Of a DNA stretch of 64,000 nucleotides, positions 11,099-22,190 are shown piece after piece; positions within the stretch are counted from its first letter, which is position 1; each line of letters starts with the position of its first letter. Made by a program: the position numbers and the translations under genes. The notes under the pieces were generated by a model that searched no databases, was not told where the DNA came from, and was given only the letters and a program-made list of their open reading frames with translations. The DNA comes from Dioscorea cayenensis subsp. rotundata (taxonomy: Eukaryota > Streptophyta > Magnoliopsida > Dioscoreales > Dioscoreaceae): the NCBI RefSeq assembly GCF_009730915.1, contig NC_052477.1, positions 27,484,578-27,548,577 of the forward strand, read 5' to 3'.

Positions 11099-14000
11099 AT
11101 GTTAGTAGATGAAGAGATTATTTACGTAATTTATGTTGAAACTTGTCTTGTTTTGGAATTAATTTCATGCAAAAAAATTTAAATTCAAATTCACTTTGTG
11201 TAAATATATATAGATATATATATATATTAGATATATTAAAGTTGATAGTGGTAAGTGGTAGGTAGTAATATTAAGATTGTGTGAATTTGATGTCTGATTG
11301 GTTGTTCATGTTTTGGTGGTTGGTAAACCATGAAGGACCTTTTAGTATCTTTGTCGGTCTGCTCTCCACAATGCTCATCTTTTGTGGACCCTCTAAAAGC
11401 CCTTCATGGACACCACTAATCACACCCTTCTGTGTCTCTTTCCTTCTTTCCTTGTTTCCCTGTCTTATTTATTTATTTTTATTTAATTATATTATTATTT
11501 TAAATATATATTAATATATTTAGAGACAACTAATAATAGATTTCTCTAACCTTTTCAATCTCCCAAAAACTTTTAAATGTATTGAATTGACAAAAAAAAA
11601 TTTTAATTTTCAAAACTTTTATTCTAAGTCCAAATTAAATAAAAATTATAAAATTATCACCATTTTATTTTTTTACCAGACCTATTGAATTTATATATGT
11701 TGGAGCACAAAAGAGGAGAACTCACCTCTTTCGTGTTTATGATGATACATTCATTCTATGCTTCACTGTTATTGGTACCACAAATATTTTAAATATTTTA
11801 TTATTAAAATATTTAAAATATGAGATAATATGAAAAATAAAAAATAAAAATAATAATTAAATAAAAATGTTCAAGGGACCATATAATAAGAATGATAAGA
11901 TATAAGAGGTTTTTAGTAATTTTCTCTTAAATATATGTAATTATGTATAGATTATTTAATTGTTCAATAATATTATATATATATATATATATCAAAGAAA
12001 ATGTGTTTTCTTTGTTATAAATGATTCCACTTTTATCACATCAAACGGCCTGGTCAGTCATACAAATCAACTTTTTGAAGAAAAATTCTCAATCTAATCA
12101 ATGTTCACCTTTTAGATTTTTGGACTTCATGCATTTCATTATTATTTTTAATATTATTTTTGATAAATTTATTGTTTGCCCTTTTTGAGAATTATGAATA
12201 ATGTAATGATTTATTGCGATTAAATAGTGTCATGCCTTTAAACCAGGTAAAGTATATACTGTATTATTTTAAGGCTTTTTGTTATATTATAACGTTATTC
12301 TATGAGTTTTTTTTTTCACAATACACTGCTCTTTTAATACCAAATCAGAAATTATGTATTTATTAAGCTAACATAATATATATATATATATATAATTAGT
12401 GTTTTTATTATATACATTTAATGCAAATAAATAATATATGAAAAAAATCATAATTCAGATCTTAATGGAATCATACATGAAACAATATAAACCAATGGCC
12501 TCTTTGACACTACATTATTTACATGAGATATTTATTTTTGGAAAAGATCTGAGATTAAACCACAAAACTCATATAATGTGAGTGCGCATATATATTAAAA
12601 ATGCTAACTCTATTTTTGTACATATATTTGACTTCTCTTAAATTCAGGACACTTGTCGTTTATTCAAAAAAAGAAAAACAAGATAACAATATATTAAATA
12701 TACTCAAGCATTATAACAATATTTCACCAATAATACATACTACAATTTATAATGTTTTAATAATATAAAAAACATAGATTGTTTTAACTAACAAAAGTTC
12801 AGATTATAAATTTTCATAATATACTAAGATACAATCATACTAAATATATAACACCACTTTAAATTGTTATATTTTTATCTATAGTTTAGATATTTTCAAT
12901 ATATATATATATATTGACAATGAACAATCCATCCTACACAATTTTTTTTTTATTAGAATTGAGTAACTTGTTGTAAATTTATGAAACAAAGGTAGACAGA
13001 CAACAAAAGTACTTGAAATAATAACAATAAAGATGAATGACTTAGATTTTACGTGAAAACCCCATAAAATAAAATAAAGTAAAAATTACCGGTAAAAAAA
13101 ACCAATAAATTTTCTCATATAATAAAAATAACACAAACTCTTTAATTTTTCTTCTCACTATTTTTCTCACTTTCTCTCTCACCCTCACTCATTTATCTGA
13201 ATAATACAATTAGAATATCCCTCATTCCCTCTATTTGGAGAAGAAAAGAATAAGTATTATTTCACCCTTATCTTTGGATTTGGTGAGGATTAGTGAGAGA
13301 GAGGATTATGCGAATATATATATATATTTCACATCTGTAGCAGCAATTTAACATATCATACTATACTGCTATTACAACAATGATTTCAACATTATTTTAA
13401 AATTTTAATATACATATTTTTGAATTAGCTACTTTAACCATGTGTATAGATATCGAAATTAATGTTTTTACATATTTATATTGATTTATGAGCTAAAATT
13501 CAAATTTGTCTACCTAATAAAAATACCAATACACTTATCTACATGAGAGTAATGATATCATAAAATAATTAAATTAAATAATTTATTAATATAAATAAAT
13601 ATATATATATATATTGAGGGATGGCCCCCCATGTGAGAGGCCGTAGGACTGGTCCTAAAGACAGTAGAGGACAAGTGGGACACATTGGGACCGAGTTTTA
13701 TAGTAAGTATAACAGTAGCACATTCACACTCCCAACAAAAGTTCAAACCAAAAGATACCCTTTATTTTCTCCATTATATATATATATATATATTACTTGC
13801 TTCGAACTAATAAAAATCATATTTATTTGAAGTAAAATAAGTAAATTAGAAAATTAATATTTTATTTTTCATTCTGATTGTTTGTTCATGAGCAAACAAG
13901 AAAAACTTGGAAATGAACTTAGTTAATTATTCAGCTTGAATATTTGTTTGTGAAAAAGAGAGAAATTTAATATTAAATTGATTTTTATTCATAATTATTG

Positions 14001-15600
14001 TTTGTTTCCGAAGAAGCATTGGTAAAATGCAAATTGGTTTAAATTTTATTGAAATTTTGTATGTTTTTCGAAATAATCAATGTTTTATTTGAGCAAAACC
14101 GACATAATAAAAATTAAAACTACATCTCAACCCAAATTTAATGCTCAAGAATTCTTTTTTTTTTAATTTAAATAAAACTTAAAATAATAAATTAAAAGAA
14201 AAACTTTAGTATTTAAAGTGACTTTATGGGTGCAATTTACAATGGTACAAATCTAGAGAAGTAGGTCACTCTTGAAAATAAAAATTTTAAAAATTTTAAA
14301 AATAAAAAATAAAAAAGGGAGTGAAAAAGAGAAAGACAAACAGGACTCTCCTTTTGAAACCAGTCAGGATGATGCATATATCAAATAATGGGCTTTTCAA
14401 GCTGGTGCATGGATGAATGATGGTGACATAGAAATTTGTTCATTGATAAGGTACGTCCTCCAATCAATCTCCATTATTTTTAACCCTTTTTTACAACTTT
14501 TTTAATTATCTGTTTTTTTTTTTCATCCTTCATATTCTTTGGTACATATAATCAAATTTAAGAAATTCATTTGCGTCTCGTTATTTTTGAGCTTTTTTAA
14601 GATAATTTTAAAAACTATGGCAATTAGTTTAATTAGGGGGTTATTGAAAGTTCTCCCGGTAACATGCAGTAGAAATTTACTCTGTTTTCTGGTAGATAAT
14701 GACAAATACAATGTACATTGAGAAATAAATTCGACAATTATGCGTGCACGTCTCTTTGACTAGCATGGTTAGTATGTGTGACATCAATGTGGTGGTCGGA
14801 AGACAGTTAAGGTGACTAATTTCGTTGCGGCGGTACTATATTCATTGACATACATTAGTTTTTAATCACCTTATAAATATATTTATAAATTAAAATTTAT
14901 TTTAAAAAATATAATTTTTTTCAACATGTGTTTATTTTATAAATTTATAATTCGAACTCCTAAAATTCTAAAGTAAGTGATTCTAAGTATATCCTTCTGA
15001 TAGTTAATTTTTTATATTTATATTATAGATTTATTATTATTAGATAAGATAGAGCAAGTCATCGTCATTAGAGATATGCATACCTGAAAAAGTTATCTTA
15101 AAGAGTTAGACTCGACCAATAAAAGAGTATGTTCAATAATCACGTGTTCATATTAAACAATTTAAGCACCGTGAAAAAATTAAACTCTAAGTCCCATTCC
15201 ATGCCAAGCAGACCTAATTAGTCTTTCCAAATGAAAAAAATAAGTCCCTAATTTACTTAGAAAAAAAAAACTTCACTATGACAAAAAAACATACTTTTGG
15301 GATGCAAGTTGCTTTATTATAAAATTTTAATAAAAGAAAAAAAAAGTGTTCTTAATAGTTTTGCATCAACAAATAAGATAAAAAAAAAAAGAAACCCACT
15401 AATTTTGATTTAATTATAAGATTTAAAAAAAAAAGCACAAGATGAAACACAAATAAGCACTGGATTATGAGTGGGAGAAAGCAATGACATGAAAGAGCAA
15501 GCAAGAGCTTCAATCATGGAATGGAGTCTGATCAAGGTGAAAGGTACAAAAACAATGACATGGACATGGAGAAGAGAAAAGAAAGAAAAAATATTTATAT
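11099..15600. other. Intergenic, gene-poor
   Basis: Very AT-rich, with many (TA)n tracts (about 11211-11226, 11973-11992, 12379-12394, 12900-12915, 13602-13614, 13776-13792). Apart from the hairpin-forming segment at 11325-11412, no supported feature is seen. Reading frames here are short and lack family resemblance. Confidence 0.4.
11325..11412. repeat. Imperfect inverted repeat able to form a hairpin
   Basis: CCATGAAGGACCTTTTAG at about 11329-11346 pairs with CTAAAAGCCCTTCATGG at about 11391-11407 with one or two mismatches. An inner pair, TCCACAA and TTTGTGGA, lies in the loop. The fold is asymmetric. It could be a small inverted-repeat transposon remnant or a small-RNA hairpin; neither is shown. 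Confidence 0.4.
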
Positions 15601-16457
15601 ATATGGCCCCAGCTGGTAAATCATAGCCTGGAGAAAAAAAAAAAAGAAGAGGGACCAGACACTGATATATTAAACTAAACAATGCTTCTTCTCATTGACC
15701 CATTGGATCATCACTCCATTTCCCCCTCTGTTTTTACAAACATAAATTTTTTAAGCTCTCCTTTACTCCCCCACCACTCTTCTTCTTCTTCTTCTTCTTC
15801 TTCTTCTTCTTCTGTGGAGAGATGGAGAAATAGTAGTAGCAGTGATAGTAGTAGTGGCAGCTTCACAGTGTGTTCAGAGAACTCATTCACTGTGAAGGAA
15901 AACAAAGGAAAGCAAAAGAAGAGAAAAGAAAGAAAGAAAGTAGCAAGCTTTCTTTTTCTGATCTAAAATTGTGATTTTTTTTTGCTTTCTTTCTTTTGGA
16001 GTGTTGTACCAGTACTTGAATGAGTGCATGTTGATTCTGTGGGAAAAAGCTGTGTTTTTTCCTTCTTGTTTCTTCATTAGAGCACCTCCAAGTTCTCTTC
16101 TCTTTAAGCTTTAGAATACTAGTTCAGTGTTGTGAGTGTGTGTGTGGATTCAGTGCTAAAAGCTGATACTTTTGTTGTATTTTTTTCTCTCTTGTTATTG
16201 GAGTGATTTCTAAAGAGTGTGTGTGTGTGTGTGTGTATTTGTGTGGATTTAGAACTAAGTAGAGCATCTGTTTCTTCTACAAAGTTTGGATTTTTAGAAG
16301 TTTAGTGAGTGAAACTGAGATTTTTTTGTGTTTTTTTCCCATTAGAGCATCAAGTTCTTCTTCAGAGTGTGTGGATTTAGAGGAAAAAAGTGAGATTTTT
16401 CTTTGTTTCACTCCATTAGAGTAGGAAGATCTTCTCTGAAGCTTTGGATCTTCGGCC
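15601..16457 (+). promoter_or_regulatory. Promoter and long pyrimidine-rich leader of the CCCH-RRM gene
   Basis: A TATA-like stretch (ATATTTATATATATGG, about 15590-15606) lies upstream of a CT-rich region with a (TTC)n run at 15778-15812 and (GT)n at 16218-16237. Several short upstream ATGs precede the real start at 16458, so the leader, if transcribed whole, would carry upstream reading frames. CT-rich leaders are common in plant housekeeping and regulatory genes. The transcription start is inferred only. Confidence 0.35.
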
Positions 16458-18682
16458 ATGGATGCCAATGAAGCCACGAGGGTTGTTTTCTCTCGGATCC
16501 AAACCCTAGACCCAGAGAACGCCTCGAAGATCATGGGTTTTCTCCTGATCCAGGACAATGGCGACAAGGAGATGATTCGCCTTGCCTTCGGCCCTGAAAC
16601 TCTTCTCCATTCCATCATCCTCAAAGCTCGGAAAGAGCTTGGGTTACTAAACCCTAACCCTAATCCTACTTCGCCGGCATCCAGTCCTTTCCTTCTCGCT
16701 CGCCAGAGCTCCGGCCACCAGCCATGGGACTTCATTGACGACCTCCAGCTCCATGATCAGTTCCCTTTCCTCGCGGAACCAAGCGCCGGCCACCACGCTT
16801 ATCGCCGGAGCTGCTCCCCGGCTGCCGACGCCGCCGACCTTGGTTGGCGTCCATGCCTTTACTTCGCTAGAGGCTACTGTAAGAACGGCAATGGCTGCAA
16901 GTTCCAGCATGGCTTACTGGAAGAGATGAAGATGGACGCCATGGTTGAGCAGCATTGCCGTGAGCTTCTTCTCAGAACTAAGACCCAAATCCCTCCTCCT
17001 CCTCCTCCTCCTCTCCCTTACTCTCCTACTTCACCATTACCTCCTTCCAGGTCTTCTTCTTCCCTCTAACTCACCTAAATCTCTCTAAGAACTTCATCTT
17101 TTTCACAGATTGAAGAATGTTTTTTTATCTTCAAAATGCTTGCAGGAGTGCTCTTGAAGCTCTAATCATGGGAGCAGGAAGTGAAGAAGCTTTCAAATTC
17201 ACAGGTAGGTACAGGAGTGACTATGCAGCCATGGCCAGTCCTAGTGCTAGACAGATCTACCTGACATTTCCAGCTGACAGTACATTCAAGGAAGAAGATG
17301 TCTCCAATTACTTCAGGTTTCACCATCATCTTCATCATCTTCTTCTTTCTTCTGTGTTTGTGTTGTTTGTTGATCTTGATTGGTTTTGGTTTGAATTTTG
17401 AAGCATGTATGGACCAGTTCAGGATGTGAGAATTCCATATCAGCAGAAAAGAATGTTTGGATTTGTGACATTTGTTTATCCAGAGACTGTGAGATTGATC
17501 TTAGCCAAAGGGAATCCTCACTTTGTTTGTGATGCCAGAGTTCTTGTCAAGCCGTACAAGGAGAAAGGCAAAGTCCCTGACAAGTTCAGGTATTCACTTG
17601 CTCACCCTTCCTTTCAACTTTTGAATCAAAACAAAAGTTCAAATTTTTCAGTAGTTTGTTGATAATGAACAGGAGACAACAACAGCAAAGTGAGAGAGGA
17701 GATTTCTCTGGATGTACAACTCCTACTGCCATTGAACTTCAACTTGGTGAGCTTGTTTTTCTATGTATTTTTTTGGGTATCATTTTGCTTTAATGATACT
17801 TATAACTTGATTAATATTCAGGAGCAAGGATGCTGTTCAGTAACAGTAATCAAGATATATTGCTAAGAAGGAAGCTAGAAGAACAGCAACAAGCACTGGA
17901 ACTACAACAAGCTATTGAGCTTCAAAGAAGACAGTTCATGGGACTTCAACTCCATGACATCAAAACAAGAAGCTCACTCTCAACTACTCCATCAGATGGC
18001 AGCCATGAAGATGGATCACCAGAAGGTGATTTCTTTATTAGTTATGTGTGTGTGTGTGTGTGTGTGTATTGATGAAAGTATTTTTTTTTTTTTTTGGGAA
18101 AGTGGAGTTCATGTGGATGATCTTACATTACTTTTTCTCTTTTCAGACAAGTCAATGAGCCCTGCACTTCCTACTGGTACTACTGCAGTCCAGCAGAGCA
18201 ACAACCACCACACCAGCAGCAACAACACCCACGAGTTGGTGCATCAGAGTGCAGTCAAAGTTGCTGAGAAAGAGGAATCTGGTGGTGATGTGAGCCCCAA
18301 AGATGATGGTGATTTCCAAGAAAGGTAAAAACAAAACAGTATTATAGTATTGTTATCATTATTTAACAAAATGAAAGACCAATCTAATCTCTTCAGATAT
18401 GATCTTTGTTCTAGTGACCACAACTTGCCAGACAGTCCCTTTGCTTCACCAACCAAAGCATCATCAACCTTCAATCCATACCTTATGCAGATGCAAAGGT
18501 ACATGTAATTGCTTGCTTAATCTTCTAGTAAAAACAAGATTTCTGTGTCTCGTACTAAAATATTATTTTGTTTTGATGATGAAACTTGAAAGCACTTGGA
18601 ATGCAAAAGCAGTGGAGAATTAGCTGGAGGGAGTGGTGATGATGCTGATGATGATGTCTATCCTTTTCAAATTGGCAGGTAG
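16458..18682 (+). CDS. CCCH zinc finger and RRM RNA-binding protein
   Basis: A predicted RNA-binding protein of the plant C3H/RRM family. Exons: 16458-17050, 17146-17316, 17404-17589, 17673-17746, 17822-18025, 18147-18324, 18415-18498 (or from 18397) and 18613-18682. All introns are GT-AG and all phases agree, giving about 519 (or 525) residues. The N-terminal helix-rich domain begins [20 protein letters not shown]. The zinc finger is [19 protein letters not shown] (C-x7-C-x5-C-x3-H) at about residues 136-154. The RRM starts at 'QIYLTFPAD', spans exons 2-3 and includes RNP1-like [10 protein letters not shown] glutamine-rich coiled segment in exon 5 and a region with '[12 protein letters not shown]' in exon 7 follow. 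The protein ends '[11 protein letters not shown]'. The last intron has tandem acceptors 3 nt apart (AAG/CAG). No frame damage is seen, unlike the other genes here. The target RNA is unknown. Confidence 0.88.
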
Positions 18683-19870
18683 AAGAAGAAGAATTAGAAG
18701 ATGATAGGATTTAGAAGACATAGAATATGATTAAAGATTAATGCTTCAGTTAGAAGAGAAGTCATCAGAGGAGAAAGAAAAAGCAGAAGTGTGGGTTGGA
18801 ATCAAAACATCAGTCAACAATCAATCAATCCATCCATCCATCAATGATCAATGTTCCAAATAAATTCTATTTTGGTGGCGCTGGTGTACACTTAGTAGGC
18901 ACCAACCATGTCTCACCTACCTTCAGAAATACAGTGATAACAGTTGCTATACTGAGTACTTAATACAGACAATGGAAAACAGGTTGACAGGGACAAAGCC
19001 AAACTGAGTTCCTTCTCAGAAGGACAAGGCCAGGCCTGTGTATCAAAAGAAACAGGGATAGGACCACAGTCTTCACTCACTCACTCACAGCTTCAAACTT
19101 TGGAACTTATCCTTGATTTTTATGTATTTTCTCTCTTCTTATATGTAAAAAGATTTTGGTTTTTTTTTTTTTAATGGCAAGCTTGTAGTTCTGTTATTAT
19201 ATATATATATATATATATTTGAGTGATTTTAAAGATCATTTTGCAGAGACTTTTTGTGGATTGAGTTTGATGTGTTTGTTAGTGTCTGGTGTAGTGATGT
19301 GGTTGCATGTGGTGGGCATGTGCTTGGTGGGGGAGTGTTGTACGTTTGAGATTGTTGGGAGTTCTTGTGCTCATTTACACGTCCAACGTGGCTTGTTTTG
19401 TCTGCACCTGCTGCTGCTGCTTTTGCTGCAACTGTTTCAATCTCCTCACCAACCAATCAGAGTTTTTACTTTTTACTACTATTCACCTCTAATGATCTTA
19501 AATGATTCCCTTCCCTTGTGAACAAGTGTGACCACTTGTACAAAGTCAGTAAAGAACTGCTTGAATACCCTTGTAAAAGTGAAGCCAAAGGAAGCTTAAT
19601 TTTTTCTTATTTAATTTATATGATCACAAAGGTTTAAAATATTTTTTTATAAAGATAATCATAATAACGTAAAACACTTGACTCATGTTTTAGCTGCTAT
19701 TCATTCCATATATATATATATATATATAATTGCATATTACCCATTTATAAAAAAACATGGAGATGAAATGACACAAGAAAATTTGAAATTATGTGTATAT
19801 ATACCTTTAGAACTTTTACATTCGGACGTCTGTATATACGGCAAAAACCAAAATAATTTTATTTGAGAAA
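18683..19870 (+). other. 3' untranslated region and downstream spacer of the CCCH-RRM gene
   Basis: The first few hundred bases are purine-rich and gene-like in composition, so the 3' UTR probably runs to about 19140-19190. (TA)n follows at 19199-19218 and again at 19709-19728. No further gene is seen. Confidence 0.35.
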
Positions 19871-19899
19871 AGATAAATGTACTTGAACAGATCTCTCAC

Positions 19900-20167
19900 A
19901 CATGATCAGGAATAGTCCTCCTATCTTTGTAGCTGGACAGACCTGTGTCTTCAGACGATTGCCTTCGCCGTCCCAGTTTGTTTCATTCTCTTTTCTTCCC
20001 TGCTCTTTTGCTTTCATCTGTTTTTCCTCATCTTCGGTGAGGATTTTTAGATGTTATTTACTTTTAGCTCTTTTCTTTATTCAGGGCACTTTTTCTATCA
20101 GACTGCTCTTCTCTTATTTTTTTAATAAATTGGTAGTTTATCCACTTTATTCAAAAAAAAAAAAAAC
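19900..20167 (+). mobile_element. LINE 3' end with poly(A) tail (5'-truncated)
   Basis: A T-rich segment ends AATAAATTGGTAGTTTATCC, then CACTTTATTC and an A14 tail at about 20153-20166. A very similar ending (AATAAATCAGTGGTTTATCT then a poly(A)) lies at 35211-35251, which supports a shared LINE family 3' UTR. No coding domain remains. Confidence 0.5.
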
Positions 20168-21357
20168 CTGAGTGTGGATGGAGGAAGACCCGTCTAGGGG
20201 GAGAGACGAAGATGTATTACTATTTTTAAAAATATATAGTTTAATCAGATGTCCGCATATGATAAAAAGTAATAAAAATGAACACAGGACAGGAGATAGA
20301 AAGCGAGAGGGTATTTGGTAGCTATGTTTAGAAAGTTATCTAACTTTATATGAATTTTTGGAGAAAAAAACCCCTGTAAATTTGGAATTTTATATTTAAA
20401 TTTTTGGGGGTGTTTTACAAAAATGTATGCATCCTTGCGACTTTTGTGGAAACATCCTTGTTGTACTAATAATTATTTTAGTGTGTATGTGTGTGTGTGT
20501 GTTTTTTTTAAAAAAACAGAAATACTTTAAGATATTTCTGCAGAAGAACCCAGTAGCTTCAAATTTTTTTATAATTTAACCTCATGTTTTTAACTCTGAC
20601 GAAGGTCATTTGAACAAATGCTTTTCTTACTTTAGTTATATTAAAGAATTAAATTGATTGTAAGTCCTTGATCATTTTATTTGTGGCAAATAATCTCTGT
20701 ATTTTCGAAAAAAAAAAAACCTTTTAGCCCTTCATTTTTCCAAATAAAGATCCTTCTAAATTTTGTAGAATATTTTCAATATTAAAAATAATACAAAAAG
20801 CACAAATACCCTAGTACTTTTTGAAACCCTAACCCTAGCAAAAAATGGAATAATTATGTAGATAACAATAACTTCAAAATATTGATTTATCTAATAAAAT
20901 GTAAAAAATAGAATATATTACAAAGGGTAGCTCATTTGACTACTATTATAAATCTCTATATTTTTTTTTATAATCATACTCTTCTATTCTGCAAACCAAA
21001 CATAAAAACAACAAACCGGTATTTCTAGTATCACACAAATCACAAACAATGTCCATCTTTCAAAACATTTAATCACAAGAATATAAGCCATTGATTTAAA
21101 TCTAACAAAACAAATTAGCCAACATTCAGAGCTTGGAAATAAGGCCAAAATGGAACAAGATTAAATCATTCACTTGGCCAAGTTCATTAAAAACTTCTCT
21201 TGATCCAACCAGCAACTAACAAAGAAAGTTATCCTTCAAATCACCCACAAACCAATTGTAAGAATTGACAAAGTTATTCTATCACAACAGAGGCTCAAAA
21301 GTCACTAGAAAAATTTTGAATGCAAAATTAAAGAGAACTGTTAACAAGACAGTATAT
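20168..21357. other. Intergenic, no gene seen
   Basis: AT-rich. A (GT)n run lies at 20481-20502 and an AAACCCTAACCCTA-like motif at 20824-20836. The part from about 21050 onward is less AT-rich and may belong to the 3' flank of the VIP2 gene. Confidence 0.3.
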
Positions 21358-21468
21358 TACATTGCTGATGACTGGATACAAGTATAACAAGACGACAACA
21401 CTTATCGGAAACAGTACATTGCTGATGACTGGAAACAAGTATAACAAGTCAACAACAATTACAGGATG
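21358..21468. repeat. 57-bp direct duplication
   Basis: The segment TACATTGCTGATGACTGGAT (start 21358) is followed 57 bp later (21415) by a near-identical copy that also shares ACAAGTATAACAAG. It lies in the 3' flank of the VIP2 gene. Confidence 0.7.
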
Positions 21469-21737
21469 CATCATATATAGCCTATTCCTAAAGAAAACTG
21501 AACATCAGCAGGACAAAGCAAAGCCAAAAGATCTTGTAAGAGGTGAGATTTCGTACCTGACCATGCTTTGTATAATCTACAATTCCAGAATGAAACCTAC
21601 TTCTCTTAACCTCAGTTTGATCAATAAGAGATGAAACAAGAGGATGGGGGCCGATTGCTCGTGAATAAAACTGGCCAGTTATGTCTAAGATCAATGAACA
21701 AACGGCATCCCGAAAATCTATACATCAAGAATTGTAG

Positions 21738-22127
21738 CTAATGCATGGTGCGCACCGGGGGTACTGTTGGTTTCTTCTCTATGGCCTCATAGTAAAGAAC
21801 GAAGTTATCCTGAAATTTAAAAATGAAGATTAGTTCACACAACTGAGTCTGAGAGAAAATTGAAAATATAAACTTGTACGAACCTTACGTACTGTATCCC
21901 ATGCATTGGGATCAAAACAAAGATAGGAACCCCTTTCATATGTTTGAGTTTTGACAAGAGGCTCCATGTTTGGAACTTTCATGAACCAAAATTGATGTTC
22001 TTTGTGATATAACCAACCCCTCGAATATCTGTAGGCCATCGAATCAGAAAGGAAACAAAGACAAAAGTGCATTCACAATATATTCAAGTGATTCCTCACG
22101 TGTGTGTGTGCACGCTGCTAGCATGCG

Positions 22128-22190
<63 letters not shown>

